Below are positions 46,328 to 59,092 of a stretch of 64,000 bases of DNA, in pieces. The translations under genes and the position numbers were made by a program. Numbering within the stretch: the stretch's first letter is position 1; each line of letters opens with the position of its first letter. Under the pieces are notes generated by a model. It saw only the letters and a list, made by a program, of their open reading frames with translations. It was not told the origin of the DNA and did no database searches. The stretch is from Anomaloglossus baeobatrachus (Eukaryota > Chordata > Amphibia > Anura > Aromobatidae), in NCBI RefSeq assembly GCF_048569485.1, contig NC_134355.1, positions 399,968,695-400,032,694 on the forward strand. The letters are read 5' to 3'.

Positions 46328-47875
46328 TCATGAGGAGGCCGTCTTGGAGGCAGTGCCTCCTGCGGCCTTTTGGGGGCGTGACTTGGACCGCCACGCATAG
46401 GAGTTCCTCTGGCCTTTCTCCGGCCGGTTGGACGAAGAGGATTGGGGCTTGCCGGAGGGACGAAAGGACCGAAACCTCGATTGGATTTTTCTCTGCTGAG
46501 GTCTCTTAGGTTTGGACTGGGGTAAGGAGGAGTCCTTTCCCGAGGATTCCTTAATAATCTCATCCAACCGTTCGCCAAACAAACGTTCGCCAGAAAAAGG
46601 CAAACCAGTTAAAAACCTTTTGGAAGCAGAGTCTGCTTTCCATTCGCGCAGCCACATGGCCCTGCGGAATGCCACGGAGTTAGCGGATGCCACAGCCGTA
46701 CGGCTAGCAGAGTCCAGGACGGCGTTCATGGCATAGGACGAAAATGCTGATGCCTGAGAGGTCAAGGAAGACACATGCGGAGCAGAATTCCGCGTGACAG
46801 CATTAATCTCAGTCAGACATGCCGAGATTGCTTGGAGAGCCCACACAGCCGCAAAGGCCGGGGCAAAAGACGCGCCCGTGGCCTCATAAATAGACTTCAC
46901 CAAGAGCTCTATCTGTCTGTCAGTGGCATCCTTCAGGGATGAGCCATCGGCAACAGACACAACGGACCTAGCAGCCAATCTAGAGACTGGCGGATCCACC
47001 TTGGGTGAGTGTGCCCAGCCCTTAACGACTTCAGGTGGAAAGGGATAACGCGTGTCAGAGTGCCTTTTAGCAAAACGCTTGTCCGGGACCGCTCTGGGCT
47101 TCTGGACAGCGTCCCTGAAGTTAGAGTGATCAAAGAACGTATTGCGCGTACGTTTGGGGAATCGAAATTGGTGTTTCTCCTGCTGAGAAGCCGACTCCTC
47201 TACAGGTGGAGCCGGGGGAGAGAGATCCAACACCTGGTTGATGGACGAAATAAGATCATTTACTAAGGCGTCCCCCTCAGGGGTATCAAGGTTGAGGGCG
47301 AAGTCAGGGTCAGAGCCCTGAGCTCCCACGTCCGCCTCGTCATCCTGAGAGTCCTCAAGCTGAGATCCAGAGCAGCGTGAGGAGGCCGGGGAAGAGTCCC
47401 AGCGAGGCCGCTTAGCCGGTCTGGGACTGCGATCCGGGCAGGAGTCCTCCGCCTGGGACCTAGGGGCTATCCTGGGAGCGCGCTACGGCGCGGACCGAGA
47501 AGGCCCTGGAGGATACAAACTAACAGGGGCCGGGGCCTGTGAAGAGCCCGGTCTGGACTGCAATGCCTCAAGGAGCTTAGATGACCATTTGTCCATAGAT
47601 TGTGCAATGGATTGAGAAAGTGACTGAGAGAGTTTCTCCGCGAAAGAGTCAAATGACGGTGCCTCTGTCCCTGCAGCCTGCTCAGGAGGAGCAGGGGGAT
47701 CTACATGAGCCGAGGGGCCCACAAGTGCCCTAGGCTCCGGCTGAGCAAGCGTGGCAGGAGTCGCGCATTGATCACAGTGAGGGTAGGTGGATCCCGCAGG
47801 CAACATAGCCCTACAAGAGGTACAGGCTGCGAAAAAAACCTGTGCCTTAGGGGCTTTGCTCCTTGTGGACGACAT
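46328..47875 (-). pseudogene. DIRS copy A, gag-like region
   Basis: The N-terminus (MSSTRSKAPKAQVFFAAC) carries paired cysteines, CTSCRAML and CDQC, suggesting a zinc knuckle. It is followed by a low-complexity proline/serine section, a helical middle and a basic C-terminal part. It is assigned as gag by position before RT and by similarity to copy B. Confidence 0.7.
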
Positions 47876-48779
47876 GCTGTAAGCAATAAGTATCCCTTAG
47901 GAGAGCGACCACTGAGGGTATATGGGAAAGGGTTATACAGCCGTTCCGAATATAAATAATATATATATTAATATATATATATCACGGCACCCTAGGGGAA
48001 CCAGCACCGGGTGACCGGTGTGGCTTACCAACCGCTGGTGTCCTCCAGATTCCCTGTCGTGGGTCCCCCGGAGCTGTAGAGCTGTGCAGCTGCAGTATAC
48101 ACTGGCAGAATGCCAAACATGGCCGCCGGAGCTCTCAAGGGGGGAGTGGAGCCATGGGCGGCGCCGGCAAAAGGCGGGAATCTGGAGGCCCCATAGTGGT
48201 CAATGAGAGGGGAGGGGAGACATGCAAAGATGCTCCAGCCCTCTGTCGGTAATCCCGCCCTTACCCCTGACAAGCAGGCCCGGGGGCGGGATTTTTCGCG
48301 ACTAGGCCGCGATGAAGTCGGGGACTAAAATTAAGGCCGTGCCCGACAAGCAGGCACGGCCGGCGCGGACGTCCGATGAAAAAACAACGGACGGCGCTAC
48401 TGGGGAGAAAGGCGACCTCTCTCCCCGTACCATCCCCCCATGGGGACACAGAGTACCTTGAAGGTGCAGGGCCCGGTCCCTGGGGATGAAAACGCTCCGG
48501 TCCAGCAGGTTCCACCAGGGGCTGCGGATGGAGCACGGTCTCAGCAAGTGAATGACCGGTGAGGCTCCCACTTCTCCCAGAGCCGCATAAGAGATGGTGA
48601 AGGAGACAGCATGTGGCTCCAGCCTTTGTACCCGCAATGGGTACCTCAACCTTAACAACACCGCCGACATAGTGGGGTGAGAAGGGAGCATGCCGGGGAC
48701 CCCATAGGGGGACCTCTTTTCTTCCATCCGTCATACTATGTATGAGAAATCTTTTTTTTTTTTTTTTTTTTTCTATGAG

Positions 48780-48957
48780 TGGATGTGTGCCTCCTTCCAC
48801 ACAAAGCATAAAACTGAGGAGCCCGTGATCCACGGGAGGGTGTATAGGCAGAGGGGAGGGGTTACACTGTTTTTAAAAGTGTAATACTTTGTGTGGCCTC
48901 CGGAGGCAGAAGCTATACACCCAATTGTCTGGGTCTCCCAATGGAGCGACAAAGAAG
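48780..48957. repeat. DIRS copy A, right terminal repeat
   Basis: The right inverted terminal repeat of copy A, complementary to 42950-43085. It follows a T-run of about 21 bases at 48751-48771 and abuts copy B directly. Confidence 0.85.
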
Positions 48958-49325
48958 AAGGGAATTTTGTTTACTTACCGTAAATTCCTTTTCTTCTAGC
49001 TCTAATTGGGAGACCCAGACAATTGGGTGTATAGGCTATGCCTCCGGAGGCCGCACAAAGTACTACACTTAAAAGTGTTAGGCCCCTCCCCTTCTGCCAA
49101 TACACCCCCCGTGCTCCCACGGGCTGCTCAGTTTTGGTGCAAAAGCAAGAAGGAGGAAAAAATAATTATAAACTGGTTTAACTTCAATCCGAAGGAAACT
49201 CGGAGAACTGAAACCATTCAACATGAACAACATGTGTACACAAAAAAACAGGGGCGGGTGCTGGGTCTCCCAATTAGAGCTAGAAGAAAAGGAATTTACG
49301 GTAAGTAAACAAAATTCCCTTCTTC
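48958..49325. repeat. DIRS copy B, left terminal repeat region
   Basis: It has the same plan as in copy A: an outer repeat, and its first 55 bp repeated inverted at about 49266-49322. The outer GGGAATTTTGTTTACTTACC is identical to copy A. Confidence 0.85.
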
Positions 49326-49426
49326 TTTTTCGCTCTATTGGGAGACCCAGACAATTGGGACGTCCAAAAGCAGTCCCTGGGTGGGTAAAATAATACCTCG
49401 TAAGAGAGCCGTAAAACGGCCCTTTC

Positions 49427-50480
49427 CTACAGGTGGGCAACCGCCGCCTGAAGGACTCGTCCACCTAGGCTGGCATCCGCCGCAGCATAGGTATGCACCT
49501 GATAGTGCTTCGTGAAAGTGTGCAGGCTCGACCAGGTAGCCGCCTGACACACCTGTTGAGCCGCAGCCTGGTGCCTCAAAGCCCAGGACGCTCCCACGGC
49601 TCTGGTAGAATGGGCCTTCAGCCCTGAGGTAACCGGAAGCCCATCCGAACGGTAAGCTTTGATAATTGGCTCCTTGATCCACCGAGCCAGGGTTGATTTG
49701 GAAGCCTGTGACCCTTTACGCTGGCCAGCGACAAGGACAAAGAGTGCATCCGAGCGGCGCAGGGGCGCCGTACGAGAAATGTAGAGTCTGAGTGCTCTCA
49801 CCAGATCTAACAAGTGCAAATCCTTTTCACATTGGTGAACTGGATGAGGATAAATAGAGGGTAAGGAAATATCCTGATTGAGATGAAAGGGGGATACCAC
49901 CTTAGGGAGAAACTCCGGAACCGGACGTAGAACCACCTTGTCCTGGTGAAAAACCAGAAAAGGGGCTTTGCACGACAACGCTGCTAGCTCAGACACTCTC
50001 CGAAGTGAAGTGACTGCTACTAGAAAAACCACTTTCTGCGAAAGGCGTGAGAGAGAAATATCTCTCATTGGCTCGAATGGTGGTTTCTGAAGAACCATCA
50101 GCACCCTGTTTAGATCCCAGGGTTCTAACGGCCGCTTGTAAGGTGGAACGATGTGACAAACACCCTGCAGGAACGTGCGTACCTGTGGAAGTCTAGCTAG
50201 GCGCTTCTGGAAAAACACAGAGAGCGCTGAAACTTGTCCCTTAAGGGAACCGAGCGACAAACCCTTTTCCCGTCCAGATTGAAGGAAGGACAGAAAAGTA
50301 GGTAATGCAAATGGCCAGGGAGAAAAACCCTGAGCAGAGCACCACGACAGGAAAATTTTCCACGTCCTGTGATAAATCTTGGCGGACGTTGGTTTCCTAG
50401 CCTGTCTCATAGTGGCAATGACTTCTTGAGATAACCCTGCAGACGCTAGGATCCAGGACTCAATGGCCACACAGTCAGGT
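49427..50480 (-). pseudogene. DIRS copy B, tyrosine recombinase region
   Basis: It carries TSLRRVSEL (about 49995), AHSTRAVG (about 49605) and FTKHYQVH (about 49500), the R, HxxR and Y of tyrosine recombinases. Close in sequence to copy A. Confidence 0.87.
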
Positions 50481-52255
50481 TGAGGGCCGCAGAATTCAGA
50501 TGGAAAAACGGCCCTTGAGACAGCAAGTCTGGTCGGTCTGGTAGTGCCCACGGTTGGCCGACCGTGAGATGCCACAGATCCGGGTACCACGACCTCCTCG
50601 GCCAGTCTGGAGCGACGAGGATGGCGCGGCGGCAGTCGGCCCTGATCTTGCGTAACACTCTGGGCAACAGTGCCAGCGGAGGAAACACATAAGGGAGCTG
50701 AAACTGCGACCAATCCTGAACTAAGGCGTCTGCCGCCAGAGCTCTGGGATCTTGAGACCGTGCCATGAACGTTGGTACCTTGTTGTTGTGCCGGGACGCC
50801 ATGAGGTCGACGTCCGGCACCCCCCAGCGGCAACAGATCTCCTGAAACACGTCCGGGTGAAGGGACCATTCCCCTGCGTCCATGCCCTGGCGACTGAGAT
50901 AATCTGCTTCCCAGTTTTCCACGCCTGGGATGTGAACTGCGGATATGGTGGAGGCCGTGGCTTCCACCCACATCAAAATCCGCCGGACTTCCTGGAAGGC
51001 TTGTCGACTGCGTGTGCCGCCTTGGTGGTTGATGTATGCCACCGCTGTAGAATTGTCCGACTGAATTCGGATCTGCTTGCCTTCCAGCCACTGCTGGAAC
51101 GCTTTCAGGGCAAGATACACTGCCCGAATTTCCAGAACATTGATCTGAAGCGAGGACTCTTGCCGGGTCCACGTACCCTGAGTCCTGTGGTGGAGAAAAA
51201 ACCGCTCCCCACCCTGACAGACTTGCGTCCGTCGTGACTACTTCCCAGGATGGGGGTAGGAAGGATTTCCCCTTCGACAATGAAGTGGGAAGAAGCCACC
51301 ACCGAAGGTAAGCTTTGGTCGCCTGAGAGAGGGAGACGGTCCTGTCGAGGGACGTCGGCTTCCTGTCCCATTTGCGTAGGATGTCCCATTGGAGAGGACG
51401 CAGGTGAAACTGCGCGAAAGGGACTGCTTCCATTGCTGCCACCATCTTCCCCAGGAAGTGCATGAGGCGCCTCAAGGGGTGTGACTGGCCTTGAAGGAGA
51501 GATTGTACCCCTGTCTGTAGTGACCGCTGCTTGATCAGCGGAAGCTTCACTATCGCTGAGAGGGTATGAAACTCCATGCCAAGGTATGTGAGCGATTGGG
51601 CCGGTGTCAGATTTGACTTTGGAAAATTGATGATCCACCCGAAACTCTGGAGAGTCTCCAGGGTAGCGTCGAGGCTGTGTTGGCATGCCTCTAGAGAGGG
51701 TGCCTTGATCAACAGATCGTCCAAGTACGGGATCACCGAGTGACCCTGAGAATGGAGGACCGCTACTACAGTAGCCATAACCTTGGTGAAAACCCGTGGG
51801 GCTGTTGCCAGGCCGAATGGCAGTGCCACGAACTGCAGGTGTTCGTTTCCTATGGCGAAGCGCAAGAAGCGCTGGTGCTCTGGGGCAATCGGAACGTGGA
51901 GATAAGCATCTTTGATATCGATCGATGCAAGGAAATCTCCTTGGGACATTGAGGCGATGACGGAGCGAAGGGATTCCATCCGGAACCACCTGGTCTTTAC
52001 GTGTTTGTTGAGAAGTTTCAGGTCTAGGACAGGACGGAAAGACCCGTCCTTCTTTGGGACCACAAACAAGTTGGAGTAAAAACCGTGGCCCTGTTGATGA
52101 AGAGGAACAGGGACCACCACTCCTTCTGCCTTCAGAGTGCCCAGCGCCTGCAGAAGAGCCTCGGCTCTCTCGGGAGGCGGAGAAGACCTGAAGAATCGAG
52201 TCGGGGGACGAGAGATGAACTCTATCTTGTAACCGTGAGACAGAATGTCTCTCAC
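50446..52255 (-). pseudogene. DIRS copy B, reverse transcriptase, RNase H and Dam-like region
   Basis: RT carries DIKDAYLHVPI and YLDDLL (about 51715). RNase H carries TTDASLSGWG and QSDNSTAVAY. The Dam-like part has PDVDLMASRHN, VFPPLALLPRVLRK and ILVAPDWPRRSW. Domain order is identical to copy A. Part of a fossil element. Confidence 0.88.
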
Positions 52256-52342
52256 CCAGCGGTCTTTTATTTGTGGCAGCCAGGTGTCGCAAAAGCGGGA
52301 GAGCCTGCCACCGACCGAGGATGCTACTAGAGGAGGTAGAAG

Positions 52343-53843
52343 TCATGAGGCAGCCGCTTTGTTAGCGGTGCTCCCAATGGCCTTTTTAGGACGTGACTTA
52401 GACCGCCATGCATCAGAGTTCCTTTGTTCTTTCTGAGACCTTTTGGACGAGGAGAATTGGGACCTGCCCGCGCCCCGAAAGGACCGAAACCTCGACTGCC
52501 CTCTCCTCTGTTGGGAGAGGTTCTGCTTGGGCTGGGGTAAGGATGTATCCTTTCCCTTGGATTGTTTGATGATTTCATCCAGGCGCTCGCCAAAGAGCCT
52601 GTAGCCAGAAATTGGCAAACCGGTTAAACGCTTTTTTGGAAGCGGAATCTGCCTTCCACTCCCGTAGCCACAAGGCCCTGCGGACTACTACCGAATTGGC
52701 GGTCGCAACTGCCGTACGGCTCACAGAGTCCAGGACAGCATTCATAGCGTAAGACGCAATTGCCGAGGTCTGGGAGGTAATGGAAGCCACTTGTGGCGCG
52801 GCCGCTTCAATTTTCGCTTGACCTGCTGATATAGCTTGTAGCGCCCATACGGCTGCGAATGCTGGGGCAAAAGAAGCTCCGATAGCTTCATAGATGGATT
52901 TCATCCAGAGCTCCATTTGCCTGTCAGTGGCATCTTTAAGCGAGGCCCCATCTTCCACTGCAAGTATGGATCTAGCCGCCAGTCTGGAGATTGGAGGATC
53001 CACTTTGGGACATTGAATCCAACCTTTAACCACTTCCGGGGGAAAAGGATAACGTGTATCCTTAAGGCGCTTAGAGAAATGCTTATCCGGACAAGCATGG
53101 TGATTCTGGATTGCCTCTCTGAAATCAGAGTGGTCTAGAAACATACTCTGTGTACGCTTGGGGAACCTGAAGCGAAATTTCTCCTGCTGAGAATCAGACT
53201 CCTCCGCCGGAGGGGCTGAGGGAAGAATATCCAGCAACTGATGAATGGATGCAATAAGATCATTCACTATGGCGTCCCCGTCTGGAGAATTAAGATTGAG
53301 AGCGCTCCCAGGATCAGAATCCTGATCAGCTGTTTCCGCATCATCAACCAGAGAATCCCCCCGCTGAGACCCTAAACAATATGATGTCGAGGGAAATTCT
53401 AAGCGGGCTCGCTTAGACGATCTGGGGCTAGGTTCTAAGTCCGAACCCTCCGTCTGGGATGTATGAGATACCCCGTGAGGACATTGTTGGTCCAACTGAG
53501 GGGGGTCAGGGAACAATGATTCAACAGAGTCCCTTTGCTGAGATACCGGTCTGGACTGCAAGGCTTCTAGTATCTTAGCCATAGTCTCAGAGAGTTGATC
53601 CTTAAAGGCTGCAAACTCAGTCCCCGTCACCTGGACAGTGTCAACAGGTGGCTCCCCCTGGGCCCCTCTTAGCAGAGGATCCGGCTGAGGAAGTGTCACA
53701 GGGGTCGAACACTGTACACAATGAGGGTCAGTGGAACCTGCCTGTAGCTGGGTCTTACATGCGGCGCAGGCAACATAATAAGCCTGTGTTTTGGCACCCC
53801 TGCCTTTTATGGGCGCCATGCTATAGTTTTCCCTGAGTAACAC
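52343..53843 (-). pseudogene. DIRS copy B, gag-like region
   Basis: A likely start is the methionine of MAPIKGRGAKTQ (53819), aligned with the start in copy A. Paired cysteines CAACKTQL and CVQC match copy A, followed by acidic and helical sections (KSIYEAIGASFAPAFAAVWA) shared between the copies. Confidence 0.72.
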
Positions 53844-54869
53844 AATAGGGTATATAGCCAGAAAGAACTGTGCTCATACAGTGTAAATTATATACAGTAC
53901 ACAAATAATGTACCCATACAATACAGCACCATGGGGCTAGCACCACATGTGCTGTTTACCAGCCGCCTAAGCGGTTGTGAGGCCACCAGAGACCGTGTCT
54001 GGGTCTCCCATGAATATGTCCCTCTCTGCAGCGTCGGTGGAGCTGACAGGAATGGCTGCGGCGTCCTGACGAGCTGAGGAAGCTGTGGGCGTGGCCTAGA
54101 AAGAGCGCGAAACGGGCGCTCATACTGTGTACAGTGAGGGGAGTGGAGCATGTAAATCATACTCCAGCCCTCATTGCTGCTCGCTCCGTGCAGCGTCCCG
54201 CCCTTCCCCTGCCTGTCAGGGCTGAGGGCGGGAGAAAAAAAAAAAAGGGAAACTAGGCCGCAATGAAGCCGGGGACTGTAGTAATAAACGCGGCCGCCGT
54301 AAAAGCGCGGTCGCATGAAAGTCCCCGGCGAACTACAAGTCCCAGCCGCGCCGCAGTGTCCCGTGGCAACGGCGGTCAGTGCGGTAGCCCTTACATATAA
54401 ACACACTCAGCGACGCTGAGTGTGTAATGGCACATATAGACCCGGTCAGCGCCGCGGTCCCCGGTGCACTAGCACACCCAGCAAAGCTGAGGTGATGCCG
54501 TGCGCGGTCCCCATAGGGATACAGAGTACCTTTAAGATGCAGGGCCATGTCCCTGAACGGTATCGGCTCCTATCCATCAGGCTCCACAGGAGTTGTGGAT
54601 GAAGCCCGGTCTCAGTGCCTGGAGACCGATAAGATCCCACTTCACCCAGAGCCCTAAGGGGGATGGGGAAGGAAAAACAGCATGTGGGCTCCAGCCGCCG
54701 TACCCGCAATGGATACCTCAACCTTAACAACACCGCCGACAAACGTGGGGTGAGAAGGGAGCATGCTGGGGGCCCTATATGGGCCCACTTTTCTTCCATC
54801 CGACCTAGTCAGCAGCTGCTGCTGACTAATCTGTGGAGCTGTGCTGTGCGTGTCTGACCTCCTTCGCAC

Positions 54870-55020
54870 AAAGCAAAAAACTGAGCAGCCCGTGGGAGCA
54901 CGGGGGGTGTATTGGCAGAAGGGGAGGGGCCTAACACTTTTAAGTGTAGTACTTTGTGCGGCCTCCGGAGGCATAGCCTATACACCCAATTGTCTGGGTC
55001 TCCCAATAGAGCGAAAAAGA
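54870..55020. repeat. DIRS copy B, right terminal repeat
   Basis: It is complementary to 49000-49135, ends GAGCGAAAAAGAAAT, and is then followed by unrelated intron sequence. Confidence 0.85.
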
Positions 55021-55390
55021 AATAGCCGTTTACAGGAGAGGTGCATTATTACTGTTCTGTGCTCTGGATGCTCCACGTCTGAGCCCAAAAACTCAATGGC
55101 TGACCCGAGTGCTGGGTCATAACATTGAAATGGAGGTCTGACACTGTGGCCCCCTTAACTGTGGACTAAAAGACATTTTTTTTTCCTGTTACAGAGAGGA
55201 TTTTATAGTCCATAAAAATGAGGTAATGGGATGATATGCTTTTTGTATCCCTACGCTCATTTGAGGCTTACAAGTGACATGCTGTAGATGCTGTAATCTT
55301 GTAAGATGTATGGGGCAGGAAACATTAGGGAAAATATCAGTTCAATCATCTATGTGATATTGATGGTAAAAAGTATACCAATACACTGCC
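55021..55390. other. No gene recognised
   Basis: Intronic sequence with no repeat or coding signal that I could assign. Confidence 0.4.
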
Positions 55391-56172
55391 TTGAAAAGAA
55401 TTCATTCCCCATTAACCTTTCCACATTTTCTCACGTTACACAAAGTAGTATTTGTGAAGTGTAAAGGAAATGATATCTGGTTTTCCTAATATTTTAAAAA
55501 TATAAATTTGAAAATTGAGTTGCATTTGTATTCGGTCCCACTGAGTAATACTTCTTAGGACCACCTTTCATTTTTATTATACTGCTCCAGGTCATTTGGG
55601 GTATGTCACTATCAGTTTTGCACATCCAGGGGCTGAAATGTTTCCTCATTCTTCTTTGCAAAATACAAGTGCAATAAATTAGAATATCCTCAAAAAGTTA
55701 CATTTATTTCAGTAATTCAATACAAAAAGGGAAACACAATGTGAGTCATTACACACAGGAGGGATCTATTTCCAGTGTTTATTTTTGTTAATGTTGACGA
55801 TTATGACTTACAGCCAATGAAAACCCAAAACTTATTATCTCAGAAAATTAGAATATTATATAAGACAAACTGAAAAAATGATTTTAAGCTCAGAAATATT
55901 GGCCTACTGAACAGCCTGTACAGTAAATGCACTCGATACTTGGTTGGGTCTCCTTTTGCATGAATTACTGCATCAATGCGGCGTGGCATGGAGGGGATCA
56001 GATTTATATATTTTTTAAAAATATTTAGAAGTCCATCTATCATTTCCTTTGCACTTCACAAATTTTGTGACACTTTGTGTTAGTATAGCACATAAAAGCC
56101 CAATAAAATACAGTTAAGTTTCTAATGTAACATGAAATAAATGTATAAAAGTTCAGAGGGTATTAATACTTT
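55391..56172 (-). mobile_element. Tc1-like remnant with a second Tc1-type fragment nested
   Basis: The outer fragment shows Tc1-like left-end text (TTCCCCATTAACCTTTCCAC) and, at 56041-56170, right-end text pairing with it (GTGAAGTGTAAAGGAAATGA against CATTTCCTTTGCACTTCAC). The inner 55671-56040 is the end of another Tc1/mariner family, recognised from 'AATAAATTAGAATATC' and 'ATTATCTCAGAAAATTAGAA'. No useful coding sequence remains. Confidence 0.65.
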
Positions 56173-56331
56173 TTAAAGACATTGCACATATGCACAATAT
56201 CTTATGGACCTCAAAAGAATGTTTCCAAAAAAGAAGGAATGACCAAATTACACATTTTCCTATTTTTGGGCAAAATAATATAAATTTATAAACCGTTCCC
56301 ATATGAAGTAGTACAAAAGCCTAAAACTTAC

Positions 56332-56527
56332 CAGGTCCATCGAAGGGTACAAAGAAATGTGGAATTTTTTCAGAGGCACCTAAGGGAATGAGATACATGT
56401 CTTTCACCTGCCTCATGTTATTTGCAACTACGCCATAACGTTTTCTGCTACTGAAGTAAGAATATAGCAGTGTATAAGAGATTTGATCTTCCTCTGTCTC
56501 GGGGGTAAAACGGATCACACAAGTTTC
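56332..56527 (-). CDS. PHF3: PHF3 exon, SPOC domain core
   Basis: The 196-nt exon reads from acceptor TTTTAG|GAA to donor CCTG|GTAAGT. It encodes ETCVIRFTPETEEDQISYTL, then the hallmark LYSYFSSRKRYGVVANN and MYLIPLGASEKIPHFF, and ends FDGPG with a split glycine codon. SYFSSRKRYGVV and the basic residues around it are diagnostic of the PHF3/DIDO SPOC domain, which binds phosphorylated RNA polymerase II tail. The exon is in phase with both neighbours. Confidence 0.92.
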
Positions 56528-57686
56528 CTAAAAAAAATAAATAAATTAAATTACTCTTAATGTTCGTTTTGAGGGCAATTTTTTTTTTATCCAGATCAAC
56601 AAAACACTAGAGTTGGTGCAAATCAATTTGCTGGACCAGGCACTTCGTGCTCGTCAACAGTCAATGGTCGCTGGATGGAAGCAATCCCTACCTCCTGACA
56701 TCTCCAACTGTACTTTTGATTGGTTGGTGTGGCGCGACGTCACGTGCACCGTGGTGCAATGTTGACATCACGCTAGGCCGGATAATGAAAAGAAATGCTG
56801 CAGAAGCCAGAAGGGAAACAGCAGTTCTCAGAGCACTCGTAGTGTAGCCACAGATTATTAATGTGACTGATAGACCAGATCCTACAAATCTATTCACACC
56901 AACTCTACAAAATACCCCATCCAATCGGAAACAGAACGACATATTAGAACTAATCAGTCTCCTTGTTGTGTTCTGACTTAATTGTTCTCATTCACCCTTT
57001 GGAAAATGGTAAATTGCGATCCAGGTAGGGTAGGTGCTCACATATATTGTGGTGGTCAGTGTTTGCTGCTTTTCCTCCAAATCCCAGAGCACTACAGTGC
57101 AGTTACATGTAAACGAGAACAGCATCTAACTAATCAGATTCATAAATGTCTCTTTAGATGGGGATTCATCCCCTTTAGTAAAAGCCATTCAGGGACCTGC
57201 TTTCATAAGTCCATTTTCTAGTACTACTCTGTGACATTTCGTTAGTCATTGGATTACCCATTTACTGTGGTAGATGTGCCAAGTGGCTTTAGTCAACATA
57301 GTGATAAACACTTATTTTATGTTAAGTAATAAAAAGGTGATCAATGCTACACTTTAAAATATCAGTGCAATGGTGGGAAGAATATTGCCATCTTATAAAA
57401 CTGCACATGCACTTGACTGCTCAGCCAGGTCATAATTTTACTTTTCTATGACTTTGCCAGTACTCCGCTGGCATAAGGCTGTGCTTTAGTTTCTCCTTCT
57501 TTGTTGTTAGAAAATTGCCATCATAGGCCAGATAATTAAATGTAAAACATGAGCAACTGGTCAATGTTTGATAACTTATTAAATGTCATTAGAGCGATTC
57601 AGCTATATGTTCTCTGCTCCTTAGGGTGTGTTCACACAGAGGTGTTTTTTATGCATGAAAAACAAAAGACTACAACAAGAAAAGCT
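56528..57686. other. Intron sequence, no gene recognised
   Basis: The start of the 4.5-kb PHF3 intron (56528-61051). Short open frames show no domains. Confidence 0.5.
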
Positions 57687-58202
57687 AACGCTGCTTTGAC
57701 ACTTGCGTTGTGTTGCATCAGTCACAATCCGTCACCTTGAGGAAATACGGTATCCTGCAAAATATTTAGCAGGATTCAGTTTTTTCCCCATAAACTTGTA
57801 TGGAGGACGGATTGCGACTGACGGCCTTGCGTTGCATCTGCCGCGCAACGGATCAGTCATGGAATGACTGACCGTCGGGCGGCAGCAACGCGGCATGTAG
57901 CGTTTTTCAGAGCGTCGAAAAAACGCAATGTGCAGGATTCCATCACCGTCCGTCATTTTTATAATGGAAGCCTATAGGAGCTGAATTCGTTGGAATGCAT
58001 CAGTGGACGGATTCCTGTGACGTAACTGTCATTTACCAAATGAGAATGCTCAGATGAGTAAATTCTGGAAAAAAAATACAAGGGATCAGTTTTTTTGCAG
58101 CATCAGTCGCATTAGTTGTGGCACCATCTACAACGCATCCGTTGCATCAGTCACACAATGGATTGCAACTGATGCAAAACGACGCAAGTGTGAAAGCAGC
58201 CT
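57687..58202. mobile_element. Miniature terminal-inverted-repeat element, about 515 bp
   Basis: GCTGCTTTGACACTTGCGTT at the left pairs with AACGACGCAAGTGTGAAAGC at the right, and GTGTTGCATCAG pairs with CTGATGCAAAAC. The interior is rich in CGGATTGCGACTGA-type short palindromes. There is no gene. The superfamily is not determined. Confidence 0.7.
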
Positions 58203-58696
58203 AATTCTGAGAGGTTTCGATGCTTTTTTGCGCTAAGCCATTTTGATCTCAAAAGGGGAAGAACTCAAATAAAAACACTGAAAGAACCGACATACTGCGG
58301 GTTTCGCACCATATGAATGAGATTTTTCGAACACGCTTTGATTCTGTTGCTATTGTAATATGCTGTCTATTCCCCCACATGAAAAGAATAAGCAGGAGAA
58401 AAAAGCATCAACTACGCCATGAACAAGCCCCTAGATTTGCATGCATAATCACCTTTTAAATAAAATGCTTACTATAGAGTTCCAGTGCAAGAAAAAAAGA
58501 TAGATGTCTGCTTTTTTATACGTAACACTACTATTATCATTACTATTGTCCTTTTACAAGACATTGGACAGGTGGTATGCAAGGACAGAGAGGGAAGATT
58601 TTACTAATCTAGTTTTTAACAAAATAGCTTCTCTGCCTTTTGCAAAAGATTCCTACTTTTGAAAACGTACAGATTCAGTGACCGCATACTCATCCT
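58203..58696. other. No gene recognised
   Basis: Intron sequence between miniature elements. Confidence 0.4.
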
Positions 58697-59092
58697 TTAA
58701 AGCTGCACTTCAGCTTTTTTATTCCCCCGCTGGAGTGGAGTCCCCTGACCACTGTCATATACTCACCTTTCGGCAGCTTCATCTTCTATCACCACTGCTC
58801 CGACTGGCTGATCTGCCGGCAGATCCAGTGTTTCACGGAGCCCCCCAGAGGTTACAAATTAATGCATCTCTAGTTGAGTCTCGTCCTGGCTCTCATAGAG
58901 ATGCATTAGGAGCTTGTGACGTAACTTCTGACTTCCGACTAATCAGAAATTATGGCCACAAGATGGCGCAGCATGATGGGAGCTATGACCATAAAAGATG
59001 AAGACGCCGGAGGGCAAGTTTATGTGTAGGGACAGAGGCCTTAGATTAAAAGCACCACAGTAATGGAAAAAAAAGCTGGAGTGGTGCTTTAA
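58697..59092. mobile_element. TTAA-type miniature element, about 395 bp
   Basis: TTAA at 58697-58700 and 59089-59092 flanks AGCTGCACTTCAGCTTTTTT and AAAAAAGCTGGAGTGGTGCT. An inner hairpin pairs AATGCATCTCTA with AGAGATGCATTA. No gene. Confidence 0.72.

Larger units (their letters stand above)
42908..48957 (-). mobile_element. DIRS-type tyrosine-recombinase retrotransposon, copy A
   Basis: The roughly 6.05-kb minus-strand element has, in order, a gag-like region, reverse transcriptase-RNase H with a Dam-like methyltransferase domain, and a tyrosine recombinase. Inverted terminal repeats (42950-43085 against 48806-48945) replace LTRs, as is standard for DIRS. A second inverted copy of the outer 55 bp lies at about 43250-43307. 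It is a fossil: most domains are present, with only a few breaks, suggesting moderate to recent age. Treated here as kin of LTR elements. Confidence 0.92.
48958..55020 (-). mobile_element. DIRS-type tyrosine-recombinase retrotransposon, copy B
   Basis: The roughly 6.06-kb copy has the same orientation and gene order as copy A but is clearly diverged from it, so it is a related subfamily and not a recent duplicate. Inverted terminal repeats lie at about 49000-49135 and 54876-55010. It is fairly well preserved with a few breaks. It starts exactly where copy A ends, with no intervening sequence. Confidence 0.92.
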
